64,000 bases of DNA from Lachnospiraceae bacterium C6A11 (GTDB lineage Bacteria; Bacillota; Clostridia; Lachnospirales; Lachnospiraceae), in the NCBI GenBank assembly GCA_000702245.1, contig KL370879.1, positions 343,443 through 407,442 of the forward strand. Direction: 5' to 3'. Position 1 is the stretch's first letter. Each line of letters opens with the position of its first letter. Of the stretch, positions 53,191 through 62,170 are shown piece after piece. The notes under the pieces were generated by a model, which saw only the letters and a program-made list of their open reading frames with translations, did not search any database and had not been told where the DNA came from. A program made the position numbers and the translations under genes.

Positions 53191-56166
53191 ATGCCATCAA
53201 ATAAATTGCAGATAATGAAGTCTGAAAAACTGATCCAGAAGATTGTTTCACATATAGAAGATAACAAGGAAAACCTGAATCCGGAGGTTGCTGAGAATCT
53301 TCTTAACGGCGACAACGGGATCAATTTTGTTTCCGGCCTTATCGACGATATAAACAGTATTTCCAAGAAGATTTACGAGAAAAACAGTGCCGGTCATCAA
53401 GAAATCTTTAACAATATCAAAAAGAGCTATTATTCAAATATTTACAATTCTCTTCTTAACGGACTCACTCGCTTCAAGAAGGAATATATAAAGTCCAGCA
53501 ATTCAAAGGAGCTGCTCTCATATCTCGAGGTTCTCGAAACAAGACTTCGCGATGACGCTCAGGTTATCAGTAAGGCTGATCCGAGCGTGGACGAGTACCT
53601 TCCAAATGCCGTAGAAAAATACACTGCCTATCCAAACGGCTACAGCTATGAGGATCATATGGAGAAGCGTAAGCGCGCTGCTAAGAGAGCCGATCAACTA
53701 ACCAGTCTCAGCAAGGATAGAAACGAGGCTTCAGCAATAAAGCAGCTCTCAGATAAGATCAACACCTTTAAGACCGAGGACAAGCTCCTTACATCCGATG
53801 ATGCAAAGGAACTTATCTCCCTCTATGCCGAAGCGGCTGTTGAGATGAAGTCCGAGTACGACAAGGTAAAGAATAACCCTGAGCAGGCCGAAATGTATAA
53901 GAAGATGATGAAGAAGTTTTCCAAGGACTATACTGCTCTTCATAAATATAAGAATAAACTGGACAAGGCCAAAGAGGGAAAGGCAAACCTCATGACTGTT
54001 AGTGAGTTCTTCGATGCCTCAAGGACCAGAGTTGTTAAGCTTCACGATACTGACATGGCAGAGCTCAGCAAATCAGGCGCCGGCCAGAGTATCAGATATA
54101 AGATTGACTTTAAGATTGATGACGAGCCTGTTGAAGGTGCCTCAAAGGGCGATGTCGTAACAGGGTATTTTACTCCTAATAAGGTTTACGATCCGGATAA
54201 GAAGGATACAGCCCATAACCCGGGTGTTGATCCTGATTCTCTGATCAGTGAGGATGCCGAGAAGGATATCATCAATTATCTTCTTGCAAAATATCCTCAG
54301 GAAGCCGATTTCATAAAGAGCTTTCCTGCAAACGCAAATGTTCACGCTTTCATCGGTACAAGCTATGACAAGATCTTAAGAAATGAAGGCGACGCTATGT
54401 GTACGGAAAACAGCGTCATAGATGCAGCAATAGATCTTAAGGAAAAATATCTTAACTGCGAGCATGCCACAAATACAGGTGCGAAGACCATCACTGCTAT
54501 CGGAGATAACGAAACAAGGCTCAACGCATATATAGAATATACAGGCCTGTATCTTAAGCATCAGTTAGCTGACAGAATAAATAAAGGCCGTGGCATCGAC
54601 CGGGGTGCTGCTCTCGGCAAGAGAAATGCACTGGCCAGTGCCCTCGCAGAGGTTCTCGGCTGCTCCGATGTCCTTGCCTTCTCTGAGAAGATGAAGATTG
54701 AAGCCATGGAGAATGGCAAGAAGACCGTTAAGACCGGAGTTATGATGATGCCTGCAAAGGGTATAGATATGAAAAACGTTGGATCAAACAGCGCTTTTAA
54801 TAACTTTACACATATGTCCATGGAGGAGAATCCGGGATTTGTAAAGAACGTTGCCATGCTGCAGTTCCTTGATTATCTCATACTGAATACAGACAGGCAT
54901 AATGCTAATTATTTATTTCAATTCGATAAAAAGGGTAAACTTATTGCTCTTCAGGGAATAGATAATGATACCTCCTGCTCTTCAAGAAAGGATGCGCATT
55001 CCTTAGGCTTTGGAACCCTGTTCAAGGATCTCAGGATCATCCCTAAGTCGATGGCAGACGCTGTAAAAGCCATGAAGCCTGAAGCTTACGAAGTCCTCCT
55101 GCAGGGATATGATCTTAACGATGCCGAGATAAAGAACATGAAGAATGTTTTCATAGAAGCCCAGAAACAGATAGCACGCTGCGAAAAGGCCTACGAAGGA
55201 ACCGAGCCGGGCTTCCTTGACAAGGACATGCCTCGTATAGTTCCTGACGAAGATATGGGTAAATATTATGTAAACGAACAGCTTGCACATGTTAACGCTT
55301 CCAAGCATTCAAAAAGCAATACCTTCGGTCTCCTTACCTTCGCCATCGGTGACAGATTCAAATCCGTAGCCAATGCTATGGAAAACGACAGCAGAAAGTG
55401 CACAGAAATCGCCTGTGACCTTACAAGAGCACGTCTTGACCGCAGTCCGGGAAGTCTCTATGATTCTCTCGCAGGCTTCAAGAAGCTGCATAAGGATTTT
55501 GATAAGAAAAATATCAAAAAAGCCGGAACATTTGAGAATGTAATTGCAACAGCCGAGAAGTTTTTCGACCCGAAAAAGAAGAATCTTCGCTTTATTTCGT
55601 CAATAGGAAATATCGAGCTCCGTAACGATGACAATAATGTTATCGACCTCATCATACCATACGAAAAGGGAAAGGATTACTCTTCTTACAAGAAGACTCT
55701 GACAACTGCACTTGATGCCGCAAACAGCTATCTTCAGGAGAATTCAGAGCTTGTTATGGATTATCAGATGTGTAAGGCTGAGATTGACCTCTATAAAAAA
55801 GAAGACGATGCAGAAAAGCTTAAGATAGCTGAGGGCGAGCTTAAGATATTAGAGCAGGATCCAAATGTGCAGAAATACAAATACGCCGTAAAGCTTCGTG
55901 ATAAGATCACCGATCAGCTTGATAAATGTAACAAGCTGAGTGATACCATGAAGGATCTCATGAAGGCGGCCGATCACTACGATGAGATGAAAAAGCATCC
56001 TGCTAAGGACGATTACCTAAGCAGCGAGTTTAGGCAGAATGCCAGAAATAACATTAGGCAGCTTGAATCACGCAACAAGCTTAAGGATCCTGATGCACCT
56101 GCCGCAAACGCTCAGGCAGTTGCAAAGATTGAGCCTAAAAGACTCACGGTTAAGAAACCTCAGTAG
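53191..56166 (+). CDS. Large orphan protein (991 aa) with predicted PI3/4-kinase-like catalytic domain
   Basis: I do not recognise the whole protein. It has no signal peptide or membrane segment and is rich in Lys, Asp and Glu with long helical parts at both ends. A kinase-like core lies at about 295-610: a beta-rich part (IRYKIDFKIDDEPVEGASKG, near 301), RNALASALAEVLGCSDVLAF (478-497), then LDYLILNTDRHNANYLFQFD (560-579), with the catalytic-loop pattern Asp568-Arg569-His570-x-x-Asn573, and GIDNDTS (589-595), with Asp591/Asp593 where PI3/4-kinases and HipA-like kinases have the metal-binding DFG-type Asp. The ATG at 53191 has AAAGGAG eight bases upstream; a GTG at 53182 overlaps that site. 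Transcribed alone. Substrate unknown. Confidence 0.72.
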   Translation: MPSNKLQIMKSEKLIQKIVSHIEDNKENLNPEVAENLLNGDNGINFVSGLIDDINSISKKIYEKNSAGHQEIFNNIKKSYYSNIYNSLLNGLTRFKKEYIKSSNSKELLSYLEVLETRLRDDAQVISKADPSVDEYLPNAVEKYTAYPNGYSYEDHMEKRKRAAKRADQLTSLSKDRNEASAIKQLSDKINTFKTEDKLLTSDDAKELISLYAEAAVEMKSEYDKVKNNPEQAEMYKKMMKKFSKDYTALHKYKNKLDKAKEGKANLMTVSEFFDASRTRVVKLHDTDMAELSKSGAGQSIRYKIDFKIDDEPVEGASKGDVVTGYFTPNKVYDPDKKDTAHNPGVDPDSLISEDAEKDIINYLLAKYPQEADFIKSFPANANVHAFIGTSYDKILRNEGDAMCTENSVIDAAIDLKEKYLNCEHATNTGAKTITAIGDNETRLNAYIEYTGLYLKHQLADRINKGRGIDRGAALGKRNALASALAEVLGCSDVLAFSEKMKIEAMENGKKTVKTGVMMMPAKGIDMKNVGSNSAFNNFTHMSMEENPGFVKNVAMLQFLDYLILNTDRHNANYLFQFDKKGKLIALQGIDNDTSCSSRKDAHSLGFGTLFKDLRIIPKSMADAVKAMKPEAYEVLLQGYDLNDAEIKNMKNVFIEAQKQIARCEKAYEGTEPGFLDKDMPRIVPDEDMGKYYVNEQLAHVNASKHSKSNTFGLLTFAIGDRFKSVANAMENDSRKCTEIACDLTRARLDRSPGSLYDSLAGFKKLHKDFDKKNIKKAGTFENVIATAEKFFDPKKKNLRFISSIGNIELRNDDNNVIDLIIPYEKGKDYSSYKKTLTTALDAANSYLQENSELVMDYQMCKAEIDLYKKEDDAEKLKIAEGELKILEQDPNVQKYKYAVKLRDKITDQLDKCNKLSDTMKDLMKAADHYDEMKKHPAKDDYLSSEFRQNARNNIRQLESRNKLKDPDAPAANAQAVAKIEPKRLTVKKPQ

Positions 56167-56200
56167 GCTCCGTTAAAACCGATTACTTTTTGCCAATATA

Positions 56201-56249
56201 AAAAGAATGCCTCCGGAGGTTTTCATATACGCCCCGGAGGTGTTCTTTT
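56201..56249. terminator. Bidirectional terminator after the kinase-like gene
   Basis: Arms AAAAGAATGCCTCCGG and CCGGAGGTGTTCTTTT (16 pairs with two wobbles), ending in TTTTACTT on the plus strand; the minus strand also ends in a T-run and may stop iorB transcripts. Confidence 0.85.
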
Positions 56250-56314
56250 ACTTATAAACACATGATCATTATCGTCCGATCATGAAATTATGCTTATACC
56301 GTTTTTTCAATTAC

Positions 56315-56884
56315 CTACATCTCATATCCTGCATGGAATGCCTTAAGGTTGATGTCAACAGTCTTGGCAGGAACTGTATTTCTGATTACTTCCTCCCACT
56401 GCTCTACTGTATAATCCATATGCTTTGCAGCCATGCCGAGAACGATAACATTGAAGGTTCTTGTATTTCCGATCTCCTTTGCCTTCTCCATAGCATCGAT
56501 GGAATAAACCTTGTATTTTGAAGAAAGCTCTTCGATGATTCCTTCAGGATACTCAGCAGCACCTGTGATAACAGGCATAGGATCGATACGCTGATCATTT
56601 ACGATGATAACGCCATCCTTCTTCAGGAAGTGTGCATAACGCTTAGCCTCAAGTCTCTCAAATGCGATAAGAACGTCTGCGCAGCCCTCTTCTACGATCG
56701 GCTCTGCAACATCCTCGCCATATCTTACATAAGTTACAACACTACCGCCTCTCTGAGCCATTCCGTGAACCTCAGAAAGCTTTACATCATAGCCTGCTCC
56801 AAGAGCAAGACCACCGAGAATACGGCTTGTAAGAAGTGTTCCCTGTCCGCCTACGCCGACTATCATTATATTCTTTACTGCCAT
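56315..56884 (-). CDS. iorB: Indolepyruvate:ferredoxin oxidoreductase beta subunit
   Basis: Beta subunit, 189 residues, of the enzyme that oxidatively decarboxylates aryl pyruvates to aryl-acetyl-CoA (or works in reverse) using ferredoxin. IMIVGVGGQGTLLTSRILGG near the start and SEVHGMAQRGGSVVTYVRYG are the family hallmarks of the gamma-type domain. The ATG at 56884 (MAVKN) has GAGAGGTGAG upstream and lies one base after the iorA stop. No membrane segments; cytoplasmic. Confidence 0.93.
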   Translation of the reverse strand: MAVKNIMIVGVGGQGTLLTSRILGGLALGAGYDVKLSEVHGMAQRGGSVVTYVRYGEDVAEPIVEEGCADVLIAFERLEAKRYAHFLKKDGVIIVNDQRIDPMPVITGAAEYPEGIIEELSSKYKVYSIDAMEKAKEIGNTRTFNVIVLGMAAKHMDYTVEQWEEVIRNTVPAKTVDINLKAFHAGYEM

Positions 56885-56885
56885 A

Positions 56886-58631
56886 TTACTCACCTCTCTT
56901 CTTAAGTGAAATAGCATCGAACGGACAATTCTTCATGCAGAGTCCGCAGCCATTGCACATTGTATCATCTATAACCGCACATCCGGTCTCCTTGTCCTTC
57001 TTGATAGCTGGACAACCGGCCTGGAGACACTTACCGCACTTCTTGCACTTTTCAGGATCAACGTAGCACTTACCCTGCGGAACATAATCCTTAAGGAGTG
57101 CACATGGTGACTGAGCGATGATTACCGAAAGCTCATCTCTTGCAACCTCAGTCTTAACAACCTCTTCAAACTTCTCAAGATCGTATGGATCAACAACCTC
57201 AATATGATTGATATTCATTGCCTGGCAGATCTTAACAAGGTCGATGGCAAGTGTTGTCTCACCGCTGAGAGTCTTGCCTGTGGCAGGATTATCCTGATGG
57301 CCTGTCATACCTGTTGTTGAGTTATCAAGGATGATGACAGTTCCTGTAGCCTTGTTATAAGCCATATTCATAAGTGAGTTAACACCTGTATGCATGAAGG
57401 TTGAATCACCGATGACTGCAACCCAGTTCTTAACGTAGTCGCTGCCCTTCGCCTTCTCCATACCATGAAGCATTGAAATACTTGCACCCATACAAAGTGT
57501 TGTATCAACAACATTAAGCGGTGCAACAGCTCCAAGTGTGTAGCATCCGATATCGCCTGAAGCGTGTATTTTCAGCTTCTTCAGAACAGAGAATGTAGCT
57601 CTGTGTGGGCATCCCGGACAAAGGATAGGAGGTCTCATCGGAACAGCCGCTGCTGCATCTGCCTCTACCTTCTCACCAAGGATAGCCTCACGAAGAAGGT
57701 TAGCACTGTATTCGCCCTGGATAGTAAATATTTCCTTACCGATACACTTGATGCCCCATGACTTAACCTGTTCCTCGATAACAGGCTCAAGCTCTTCTAC
57801 GATATAAAGAGTCTCAACCTTTGAAGCAAACTCCTCGATAAGCTTCTTAGGAAGCGGATTTACGAGACCAAGCTTAAGGATGGATGCATTTGGAAGCACC
57901 TCCTTAACATACTGGTAAGGAATACCGCTTGTGATAACACCGATCTTTGTATCGTTATAAGTAACCTTATTTATATCGATGGTGCATGCATCCTCGATGA
58001 GACGATTTGTACGTGCCTCAACAACCAGATGTCTGCCCTTTGCATTACCCGGCATCATGACAAACTTCGCAGGATTTCTCTCGTATGGTTTGTCTTCAGG
58101 CTCTACTCTATCCTCAAGATTTACAAGTCCCTGAGAATGTGCAAGTCTTGTGGTTGTACGAACGATGACCGGTGTATCATACTCCTCAGATATCTCAAAG
58201 GCTCTCTTTGTGAAATACCTTGCTTCCTCTGAATCAGAAGGCTCGATAACAGGAACGCACGCTGCTCTTGCAACACGTCTTGTATCCTGCTCATTCTGTG
58301 AGCTGTAAAGTCCCGGATCATCTGCGGCTATCATAACGAGTCCGCCATTTGCTCCAACATAAGATACTGAATAAAGTGGGTCAGCCGCAACATTAACACC
58401 AACGTGCTTCATAGCACACATAGCTCTTACGCCTGACATAGAAGCGCCGACAGCAACCTCTGTTGCAACCTTTTCATTAGGTGCCCACTCAGCATAAACT
58501 CCTTCGTATTTTACCAGATACTCACTTACTTCCGTACTTGGCGTACCCGGATAAGCAGAGGAAACCTTGACACCCGCTTCATAAGCTCCTCTTGCGATTG
58601 CCTGATTACCAAGCATGATCTTTTTTTCCAT
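56886..58631 (-). CDS. iorA: Indolepyruvate:ferredoxin oxidoreductase alpha subunit
   Basis: Alpha subunit, 581 residues, with the TPP site and two [4Fe-4S] clusters. LGNQAIARGAYEAGVKVSSA and YPGTPSTEV open the pyrimidine-binding domain. CPGCPHR and GDIGCYTLGAVAPLNVVDT (near 360-390) form the TPP-binding domain. The C-terminus is an 8-Cys ferredoxin (CKKCGKCLQAGCP and CNGCGLCMKNCP). ATG 58631 follows GGGAGG by six bases. Role: aromatic amino-acid catabolism or aryl-acid assimilation; the acyl-CoA synthetase at 51.2 kb could serve the same acids (inference). Confidence 0.94.
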   Translation of the reverse strand: MEKKIMLGNQAIARGAYEAGVKVSSAYPGTPSTEVSEYLVKYEGVYAEWAPNEKVATEVAVGASMSGVRAMCAMKHVGVNVAADPLYSVSYVGANGGLVMIAADDPGLYSSQNEQDTRRVARAACVPVIEPSDSEEARYFTKRAFEISEEYDTPVIVRTTTRLAHSQGLVNLEDRVEPEDKPYERNPAKFVMMPGNAKGRHLVVEARTNRLIEDACTIDINKVTYNDTKIGVITSGIPYQYVKEVLPNASILKLGLVNPLPKKLIEEFASKVETLYIVEELEPVIEEQVKSWGIKCIGKEIFTIQGEYSANLLREAILGEKVEADAAAAVPMRPPILCPGCPHRATFSVLKKLKIHASGDIGCYTLGAVAPLNVVDTTLCMGASISMLHGMEKAKGSDYVKNWVAVIGDSTFMHTGVNSLMNMAYNKATGTVIILDNSTTGMTGHQDNPATGKTLSGETTLAIDLVKICQAMNINHIEVVDPYDLEKFEEVVKTEVARDELSVIIAQSPCALLKDYVPQGKCYVDPEKCKKCGKCLQAGCPAIKKDKETGCAVIDDTMCNGCGLCMKNCPFDAISLKKRGE

Positions 58632-58711
58632 TTCTGTCCTCCCTATTATCTTTAAAACCGGCTGATAAAACTTGTCCGGCCTTTGTTTCATTATTATTCA
58701 GCCCGCCCAGC

Positions 58712-60436
58712 TTATACCTTGATAAGCTGACCGTCGCGGAATACCTGATAGCGTTCCGCTCCCATCCTCAGTCGGATGATCTTGTTACTCTCCGTGATGG
58801 AATTGATCCTGAACTTCATCCTCATGGAGGTCCTCCACTTCTTTGAAGGATTGATATGATTAAATACCGATGAAGAGTTGATCACTTCGTAGGCCACATT
58901 CCAGAGCGATATGTCACGCACAGGATCCTTGATGTGAAGCCTGTATTTTTTATAGTCCACATCGTTCCTCTTACTGTAGCGGTTATTCGCTATCATCGCC
59001 ATATGGTTCGGAGCATTAAATACTATCTGAGCGCCCTGGAACCTGTGGTAGAGCTTATCTATAAAGCTGCTGACCTCTTTCGAATTCTTATATTGGAAGA
59101 AGTTTCTGCAGACAAAGAGCAGTCCGAAACCGATATCGCATTTGATGTCGTCGAGCCAGCTCATATCGTCGATGGACTTAACTATCGTGTGTTCTCTCTC
59201 GCCGTCTCTCGTATACAGCCTTCTGATTGATATCATTCCCGGCGTATCGAGATTGTACCAGTTAACCCTGCCGTTGTCCATCCTCTTAAACATGGTATCA
59301 AGGCTGCAGCCAAGATACACTATCGTTCCGTTCGGATACTGAAGTATGAACTTTCTCACCTCATCGTCAAAGCTCTTATAGGTGGCGGCCTTGACCAGGT
59401 TTATATAATCACTGTTCTTTTTATATTTCTCGTAGGATATACGGTTATTAACAAGGTATTTTGTAGCTTCCCTGTCATTAAATATCTCGGGATACTTCTT
59501 GGATATCTCACCTCTCTCCTTAACCTCGTACATGTACTGGTTGATGATCCTCTCATTACTGTCAGTGATAAGATCGATTATTACCTTGCGTGCATGCTGC
59601 GCCTCATCCAGAAGATCATCGTGGAAGAACTTGTGATGCATCCTCGGAAACTCGAAGAAGCTCACATCGAGGCCAGCATTCTCAGCCTTGTCGGCCAGCT
59701 CTCTGGCATAGCAGTTGAAGATATCCTCCGTACCGGAGATGATTATCAGATGCTTGCAGAGATCGCGGATATCTTCGTATATCGGACTCGTATATTCGGT
59801 ACGCGCCGCATATTCTCCAACCCAGTATTTATTGATATATTCCTTCTTTGCTTCGCTGAAATATATGCCGTCACCATAATACTGCGACAGCAGTGTATTC
59901 TCAAGCTTCTTATCAAAGAATTCAGCGTCCAGCTCCGGTGAAAGAAGGATAAGCTTGTCCGGTGCCCTGAATCCGGTCTTCCAGGCTTCAAGAGTAAGCG
60001 ACATCGCCAGTCCCGCACCGACTCCGGTACCTGCCAGGATGATATTTGTTACATTCTTCTTATGCAGCAGATGGTCGTAAACGGCTGTCAGACTGTTAAA
60101 TACATCGCCAACCCTCTTCTCAGGAGCCAGCGGATACATCGGAAGGCATACGCACATGCCTGTTTCCTTCGCAAGATATGCTGCAAAATCAAACTCGTCA
60201 CGATTTATCGGATAGCTGTAATCACTGTCGTAAATATAATAAATATAGGTGCCGTTAAAGTTATCCACAGGCATCAAAAATAAGCAGAGGGTGTCCTTGA
60301 TATTCTCCTTCCTCACGGAAATACCCTGGGCGGTCCAGGAGTTGATGTCTATCTTGAACATCATATCCTTTTTACGCAATACCTCTGAAAATATTTCGTC
60401 GACGGTCTTCTTTTTTAGTCTCGAAAGTTTCGACAT
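58712..60436 (-). CDS. Fusion: pseudo alpha/beta-hydrolase + LCM-type SAM methyltransferase
   Basis: Protein of 574 residues with two domains. Residues about 55-295 look like an HSL-type alpha/beta-hydrolase (LPMYPLAPEKRVGDVFNSLT, near 97; LIIISGTEDIF with Asp; RMHHKFFHDD with His). The nucleophile elbow, however, reads AGTGVGAGLAMSL in place of GDSAGG, so the Ser is Gly. Residues about 315-540 resemble leucine carboxyl methyltransferases (PPM1/LCM): TIVYLGCSLDTMFKRMD is the SAM-binding start, then VNWYNLDTPGMISIRRLY and QIVFNAPNHMAMI. It lies upstream of iorA and may be cotranscribed. The function of the fusion is not known to me. Confidence 0.7.
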   Translation of the reverse strand: MSKLSRLKKKTVDEIFSEVLRKKDMMFKIDINSWTAQGISVRKENIKDTLCLFLMPVDNFNGTYIYYIYDSDYSYPINRDEFDFAAYLAKETGMCVCLPMYPLAPEKRVGDVFNSLTAVYDHLLHKKNVTNIILAGTGVGAGLAMSLTLEAWKTGFRAPDKLILLSPELDAEFFDKKLENTLLSQYYGDGIYFSEAKKEYINKYWVGEYAARTEYTSPIYEDIRDLCKHLIIISGTEDIFNCYARELADKAENAGLDVSFFEFPRMHHKFFHDDLLDEAQHARKVIIDLITDSNERIINQYMYEVKERGEISKKYPEIFNDREATKYLVNNRISYEKYKKNSDYINLVKAATYKSFDDEVRKFILQYPNGTIVYLGCSLDTMFKRMDNGRVNWYNLDTPGMISIRRLYTRDGEREHTIVKSIDDMSWLDDIKCDIGFGLLFVCRNFFQYKNSKEVSSFIDKLYHRFQGAQIVFNAPNHMAMIANNRYSKRNDVDYKKYRLHIKDPVRDISLWNVAYEVINSSSVFNHINPSKKWRTSMRMKFRINSITESNKIIRLRMGAERYQVFRDGQLIKV

Positions 60437-60473
60437 CGTTTACACACCTATTTCGCCACACATAGATAGCTAG

Positions 60474-60502
60474 ATTATATATTAAATTACAGATAATATC
60501 AA
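60474..60502 (-). promoter_or_regulatory. Promoter of the pseudo-hydrolase/methyltransferase gene
   Basis: Minus-strand -35 TTGATA (60497-60502) and perfect -10 TATAAT (60474-60479), 17-base spacer. Confidence 0.65.
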
Positions 60503-60545
60503 TTAGTATTATAAAGCCTCGTGATGCTCACCTGCCTGCGAGGTA

Positions 60546-60579
60546 TAAAAAAGAGCCACATGAATGATCATGTAGCTCT
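60546..60579 (-). terminator. Terminator of the response-regulator gene
   Basis: Minus-strand arms AGAGCTACATG and CATGTGGCTCT (11 pairs with one wobble), loop ATCATT, then TTTTTTAT. Confidence 0.85.
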
Positions 60580-60608
60580 GAGTAATTTAAGTATAAACTT
60601 AGGCTGGA

Positions 60609-61298
60609 TTAGTCGGCGAAATAATAGCCTACGCCCCACTTTGTGTGGATGTATTTCGGGTCGGCCGGCTGAGTCTCGATCTTCTCTCTGAGACGTCTGA
60701 CGTGAACATCAACGGTTCTTGCGTCGCCCGGATATGAAGCACCCCAGATGGTCTTCAGAAGCTCATCTCTGGAGTAAACCTTATTTGGATTTGAGATAAG
60801 AAGGAGAACGAGGTCGAATTCCTTGGCTGTAAGGCTTGCCTCCTTGCCGTCGATGAAGACCCTTCTGCTATCAAGCTCAAGGCGGAGCCCCTTTTTCTCG
60901 ATAACGTTATCCTTTGTACTTCTCATAACGTCGTTCTTTGAATTACGTCTGAGGATAGCCTTGATACGCGCCTTAACCTCAAGGATATTGAAAGGCTTTG
61001 TGATATAATCATCTGCGCCATACTCAAGTCCGAGTATCTTATCCATATCCTCACCCTTTGCGGTAAGCATGATGATCGGCACATCCGAAAACTCTCTGAT
61101 CATCTGGCAAACCTCAAGGCCTGTATATTTCGGAAGCATGATGTCCAGGAGAATGATATCATATTCCTTCTCTCTCGCCTTATTGATAGCTTCCTCACCG
61201 TCATAAGCAGTATCGACCTCCATATCGTCCTGCTCAAGACTGAATCTTAATCCTTTAACAATTAATTTCTCATCATCAACAACAAGAACCTTCTTCAT
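60609..61298 (-). CDS. OmpR/PhoB-family response regulator
   Basis: Two-domain regulator, 229 residues. Receiver domain: DDE near 8-10, phosphorylated Asp in IILLDIMLP (near 52), Thr in MLTAKGEDM and Lys in DDYITKPFN (near 103). The winged-helix output domain shows LTAKEFDLVLLLISNPNKVY and TVDVHVRRLREKIE, ending in GVGYYF. No histidine kinase lies within the window on either side; the downstream gene is unrelated. It follows the ComEA-like gene by about 11 bases and is probably cotranscribed with it. The sequence is close to WalR/YycF-like and VanR-like regulators. Confidence 0.93.
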   Translation of the reverse strand: MKKVLVVDDEKLIVKGLRFSLEQDDMEVDTAYDGEEAINKAREKEYDIILLDIMLPKYTGLEVCQMIREFSDVPIIMLTAKGEDMDKILGLEYGADDYITKPFNILEVKARIKAILRRNSKNDVMRSTKDNVIEKKGLRLELDSRRVFIDGKEASLTAKEFDLVLLLISNPNKVYSRDELLKTIWGASYPGDARTVDVHVRRLREKIETQPADPKYIHTKWGVGYYFAD

Positions 61299-61309
61299 CC
61301 CTACACCTC

Positions 61310-62011
61310 TTATACGGTGATCAGACTGCGTATCTTTTCAAATATGCCTTCCTTGATCCCGGTAATATTTTTAATATCGTCAATACTTTTAAATTCACCA
61401 TGTGCACTTCTGTATCTGATTATCTCTTCGGCTCTGGTCTCTCCGATTCCCGGCAGAGTCATCAGCTCGTCCTTGTCAGCGGTATTAATATTTACCATGC
61501 CGGATGAACCGTTATCATCCTTACTGTACGGACTGTTTTCTTCTCCAACCGCATCTGTGTCCATCCCGCCGGAAACTATCGCTTCCTCCATCTCCTGCTT
61601 CGATGGAAAATACAGCCTCATGCCGTCACTCAGCTGCTGGGCAAGATTGATATAACCATGGCAGGCATCTTCACTGTATCCACCCGCAAGTCTCAGGGCA
61701 TCATCAACTATACTGCCCTCCGGAAGCCTGTAGACTCCTTCTTTCTTAACTGCGCCGCAGACATAAACTGCGATGACTGCTGTTTCACTGTTCTTCTGAT
61801 CCGAGCCGGTATTATCAGCATCTTCCGGCATATCCTGTTCGCCATCTGTCTGTCCGATTACCGTGATCTCATTATCCGGCTTATCGTCCGAAACAGCTAT
61901 ATCAGGACTTTCCGAACCACTGCTCTTTTTAACAGCAACTTCATTCTTCCCACAAGCCGAAAGCATCAGGATAAGCGGCATCAGAAGAAACCTCTTCTTT
62001 ATTTTATTCAT
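61310..62011 (-). CDS. ComEA-like DNA-binding lipoprotein
   Basis: Surface lipoprotein of 233 residues. A short signal peptide ends in a lipobox (MLSACG), then an acidic linker, an SLBB-like domain (VYVCGAVKKEGVYRLPEG, near 85-140), a second acidic linker, and a C-terminal helix-hairpin-helix domain (MVNINTADKDELMTLPGIGE and FKSIDDIKNITGIKEGIFEK). ComEA binds DNA at the cell surface for uptake. Most ComEA proteins have a membrane anchor; here the anchor is a lipid. comEC is not beside it. ATG 62011 is used; a GTG three codons earlier is possible. Confidence 0.85.
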   Translation of the reverse strand: MNKIKKRFLLMPLILMLSACGKNEVAVKKSSGSESPDIAVSDDKPDNEITVIGQTDGEQDMPEDADNTGSDQKNSETAVIAVYVCGAVKKEGVYRLPEGSIVDDALRLAGGYSEDACHGYINLAQQLSDGMRLYFPSKQEMEEAIVSGGMDTDAVGEENSPYSKDDNGSSGMVNINTADKDELMTLPGIGETRAEEIIRYRSAHGEFKSIDDIKNITGIKEGIFEKIRSLITV

Positions 62012-62073
62012 TTGATTCACATCCTTCCCACTGCGGAAGGAATGATCATCAGATCAATACAATGCACACATAT

Positions 62074-62102
62074 ATTTTAACGAATTCGTAACATTTATTC
62101 AA
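62074..62102 (-). promoter_or_regulatory. Promoter of the comEA-like/response-regulator unit
   Basis: Minus-strand -35 TTGAAT (62097-62102) and -10 TAAAAT (62074-62079), 17-base spacer. The spacer contains the palindrome ACGAATTCGT, a possible operator. Confidence 0.55.
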
Positions 62103-62117
62103 TACGATTTTTAATGT

Positions 62118-62153
62118 TTTTTATAATTTAAGGGCAGGGAATACTCCCTGCCC
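62118..62153 (-). terminator. Probable terminator of argB
   Basis: Perfect 9-bp arms GGGCAGGGA/TCCCTGCCC with a four-base loop, 18 bases after the argB stop. The T-tract is mixed (TTAAATTAT), so efficiency is uncertain. Confidence 0.65.
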
Positions 62154-62170
62154 GAAGTGCATTCATGCTA

